Shown here piece by piece: positions 62,335-64,000 of a stretch of DNA of 64,000 nucleotides (position 1 is the first letter of the stretch; every line of letters starts with the position of its first letter). The position numbers and the translations under genes are program-made. Below the pieces are notes generated by a model. That model ran no database searches, had not been told where the DNA came from, and was given only the letters and a program-made list of their open reading frames with translations. The stretch is from Corallococcus silvisoli (GTDB lineage: Bacteria; Myxococcota; Myxococcia; Myxococcales; Myxococcaceae): contig NZ_JAAAPJ010000013.1 of NCBI RefSeq assembly GCF_009909145.1, positions 124,001 to 188,000 on the forward strand, read 5' to 3'.

Positions 62335-63744
62335 CTACCAGCCCTGGTTGTCCAGGGCGACGCGCAGGCTGGTGAGGAAGGCGTACTTGATGGCGGTGGC
62401 GCTGGCCTTGTCCTTCACCATGTCGTCCGCCATCTTCATCCAGGCGGAGACCTCCGAGGAGCTAGGAGGGCGGTAGCTGCTGCCCAGCACCTCGTGGAGG
62501 GCCTCGTCCAACACGCGCATCAGCGTGGCGCGGTCCGTCTTGTCCAGGCCGTCGCGGGCCTCGCGCATCATGGAGGGCAGCGTGTTCTTCACGCCGGACG
62601 CGTTCAGCTTGTTCTCGTCCACCAGCTTCTTGGCCTCCCCCTCCCAGCGGGACAGCTCGCCGGCGCTGGGCTCGCGGCCATAGGTGGCCTTGAAGGCGTC
62701 CTTCGCCAGGGTGCGCAGCGTGGCGGCGTCCGTCTTGTCCAGGCCGTCGCGCACCTCCCGCATCATCCCGGGCAGCGTGTTCTTCACGCCGGTCGCGTTC
62801 AGCTTGTTCTCGTCCACCAGCTTCTTGGCCTCTCCCTCCCAGCGGGACAGCTCGCCGGCGCTGGCCTCGCGGCCGAAGGTGGTCTTGAAGGCGTCCTTCG
62901 CCAGGGTGCGCAGCGTGGCGGCGTCTGTCTTGTCCAGGCCGTCGCGCACCTCCCGCATCATGGAGGGCAGCGTGCTCTTCACGCCGGTCGCGTTCAGCTT
63001 GTTCTCGTCCACCAGCTTCTTGGCCTCTCCCTCCCAGCGGGACAGCTCGCCAGCGCTGGGCTCGCGGCCGAAGACGGACTTGAAGGTCTCCTTCGCGAGG
63101 CCGCGCAGCGCGGCGGGGTCTGTCTTGTCCAGGCCGTCGCGCACCTCCCGCATCATGGAGGGGAGGTTGTATTTGATGGAGGTGGCGTCCATCCCCTGCT
63201 CCGCCAGCTTCTGGGCTTCGGCGGTCCAGCGGCTCAGCTCGCCCTCCCCTGGAGCCCGGCCGAAGAGGCTCTTGAACGTCTCGCTCGCCATGGAGCGCAG
63301 CTCGGCGGTGCTCGGCTTCACCGTGGAGCCTGACTGGATGGCCTTCAGCTTCTCGATGACCGCGTACTTGATCTCCGTGGCGCTCTTGCCCTTACCCGCA
63401 AGGTCATTCGCGAGCGCGATCATCTCCTTGCGCTCGTTCGAGGACGGAACGCGCCCGATCTGACGGTAGGCCTCGTCGACCTTATTGGTGAGCACGTCCG
63501 GCCTGGGCCGGCTGTCTGGCAGCAGCGGCCCGGTGGGAGCCGCCTTGGCCTGCGGCGTCGTGACGTACTGCGTCCGGGCCACGTCCGTCGGCGCCGCCGC
63601 GGTGGGGGCCGCCACCGCCTGCGCGCTGGTCAACTCCTGCAACCCTTGGAGGAACTGCAGCTCCATGGCCTGCGCAGACGGGGCCGCCGCCGGCGTCTGG
63701 GTATTGGAAGGAATGGCACTGAGTGGACGCTCGCTCACCTTCAT
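62335..63744 (-). CDS. Tandem 65-residue-repeat protein of a possible secretion system
   Basis: 469 residues from ATG 63744, preceded by AGAGGAG. No signal peptide. A Pro/Ala/Thr/Gln-rich N-terminus (~1-100) resembles type III substrates. Then come helical repeats: four units of 65 residues (~142-401) of form LAKxxFKxxFGREPSAGELSRWEGEAKKL...REVRDGLDKTD, flanked by diverged units on each side (NKVDEAYRQIG..., and LDEALHEVLGSSYRP...). The pattern resembles DUF4214-type repeats. Repeats share FGR-(E/P)-x(5)-LSRW. It is upstream of the DUF1521 and chaperone genes on the same strand, 160 bp away. Function unknown. Confidence 0.8.
   Translation of the reverse strand: MKVSERPLSAIPSNTQTPAAAPSAQAMELQFLQGLQELTSAQAVAAPTAAAPTDVARTQYVTTPQAKAAPTGPLLPDSRPRPDVLTNKVDEAYRQIGRVPSSNERKEMIALANDLAGKGKSATEIKYAVIEKLKAIQSGSTVKPSTAELRSMASETFKSLFGRAPGEGELSRWTAEAQKLAEQGMDATSIKYNLPSMMREVRDGLDKTDPAALRGLAKETFKSVFGREPSAGELSRWEGEAKKLVDENKLNATGVKSTLPSMMREVRDGLDKTDAATLRTLAKDAFKTTFGREASAGELSRWEGEAKKLVDENKLNATGVKNTLPGMMREVRDGLDKTDAATLRTLAKDAFKATYGREPSAGELSRWEGEAKKLVDENKLNASGVKNTLPSMMREARDGLDKTDRATLMRVLDEALHEVLGSSYRPPSSSEVSAWMKMADDMVKDKASATAIKYAFLTSLRVALDNQGW
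62541..63320 (-). repeat. Four in-frame tandem 195-bp repeats
   Basis: The same 20-bp word occurs at 62541, 62736, 62931 and 63126, exactly 195 bp (65 codons) apart. The middle units are nearly identical at the nucleotide level while the outer units diverge, indicating recent expansion or homogenisation inside the gene. Confidence 0.9.
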
Positions 63745-63839
63745 GGAATCTCCTCTGGAATGGAAAAGCGGGCCCCCCGCCATCTCAAATCATCCAAGAA
63801 TAGCCAGAAAAGTTGCCATGAATGCCAGCCCCCTGTCTT

Positions 63840-63860
63840 CTGTCGTTGCCGCAACGACAG
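63840..63860. promoter_or_regulatory. 21-bp perfect palindrome upstream of the repeat-protein gene
   Basis: CTGTCGTTGC (63840-63849) and GCAACGACAG (63851-63860) are exact complements around a single central C. It lies 96 bp upstream of ATG 63744 and could be an operator or a transcript hairpin. The rest of 63745-64000 has a purine-rich ribosome site but no clear promoter. Confidence 0.55.
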
Positions 63861-64000
63861 TGCGCCCCGGACATACATCCCAGGAATGGGGGCAAGGCAT
63901 GCGGGCGGAGGGACCGCAGGTGTTCGCACGCGCGGCCTGCTGGGAGTCTGGCTTCCCGGAGGCACCACGGCGGCTGGGAACGCCCAACTTTATGGGCCAT

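Noticed and set aside
62541..63320. Regularly spaced repeats as a CRISPR array
   Set aside because: The 195-bp period is a multiple of three, units are coding in one frame, and there are no short direct repeats with unique spacers.
63745..63800. Sigma-54 (-24/-12) promoter upstream of the repeat-protein gene
   Set aside because: Several TGGC words occur on the minus strand, but none has a GC at the required 10-bp spacing from the GG.

Overview
This 64 kb window looks like chromosome of a predatory myxobacterium (phylum Myxococcota, probably Corallococcus or Myxococcus). The basis is very high GC with strong third-position GC bias, dense short-spaced genes on both strands, many secreted hydrolases and lipoproteins, a Ser/Thr kinase fused to TPR repeats, a sigma-54 enhancer-binding protein, an ELWxxDGT repeat protein and a giant Rhs toxin. 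No rRNA, tRNA, IS element, phage or CRISPR array is visible. The genus is an inference.

Left part (1-10.5 kb): end of an ELWxxDGT protein, a secreted GH18 chitinase, a bestrophin-like channel, a Lys/Ala/Pro-rich histone-H1-like protein, then an arsenic operon (arsR-acr3-arsC) with a candidate operator. Beside it lies a metal/copper patch: a nickel/cobalt-type permease, a YtkA/FixH-like protein, and two tandem SCO-like proteins of which only the second keeps its metal site.

10.5-31 kb: a 1,188-residue kinase-TPR protein; a sigma-54 regulator followed by a lipoprotein; then a polymorphic-toxin operon. This encodes a 2,322-residue protein (SpvB/VCBS front, RHS barrel, HINT protease, C-terminal deaminase-fold toxin) followed 19 bp later by a probable immunity gene and a strong terminator. 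Upstream are a three-repeat Vps62-like protein behind nested palindromes, a beta-lactamase-fold protein lacking its catalytic motifs, an ATP-grasp protein, and several lipoproteins including one with HExxH.

31-44 kb: surface-carbohydrate genes (acyltransferase-like protein, GT4 glycosyltransferase, DegT aminotransferase), an SGNH hydrolase, a phosphatase, a secreted trypsin with a PPC tail, a TonB-like protein, a second copy of a Cys-rich lipoprotein family, a DUF2277 protein and a DHFR-like reductase. 44-48 kb: a complete siderophore ABC importer (binding protein, two permeases, ATPase) behind a promoter overlapped by a Fur box.

48-60.5 kb: small regulator/target pairs (MarR with S41 peptidase, LysR with cupin, MarR-AraC fusion with a membrane protein), an exported intradiol dioxygenase, several secreted proteins of unknown role, an EEP-fold nuclease/phosphatase and a GT2 glycosyltransferase. 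60.5-64 kb: the most unusual module. A SycD/LcrH-like TPR chaperone gene follows a DUF1521 protein carrying the GDPHVD self-cleavage motif known from type III effectors (NopE1), downstream of a protein built of 65-residue tandem repeats whose promoter region holds a near-perfect 21-bp palindrome. This resembles a substrate/chaperone set for a type III-like export system with no secretion apparatus in view.
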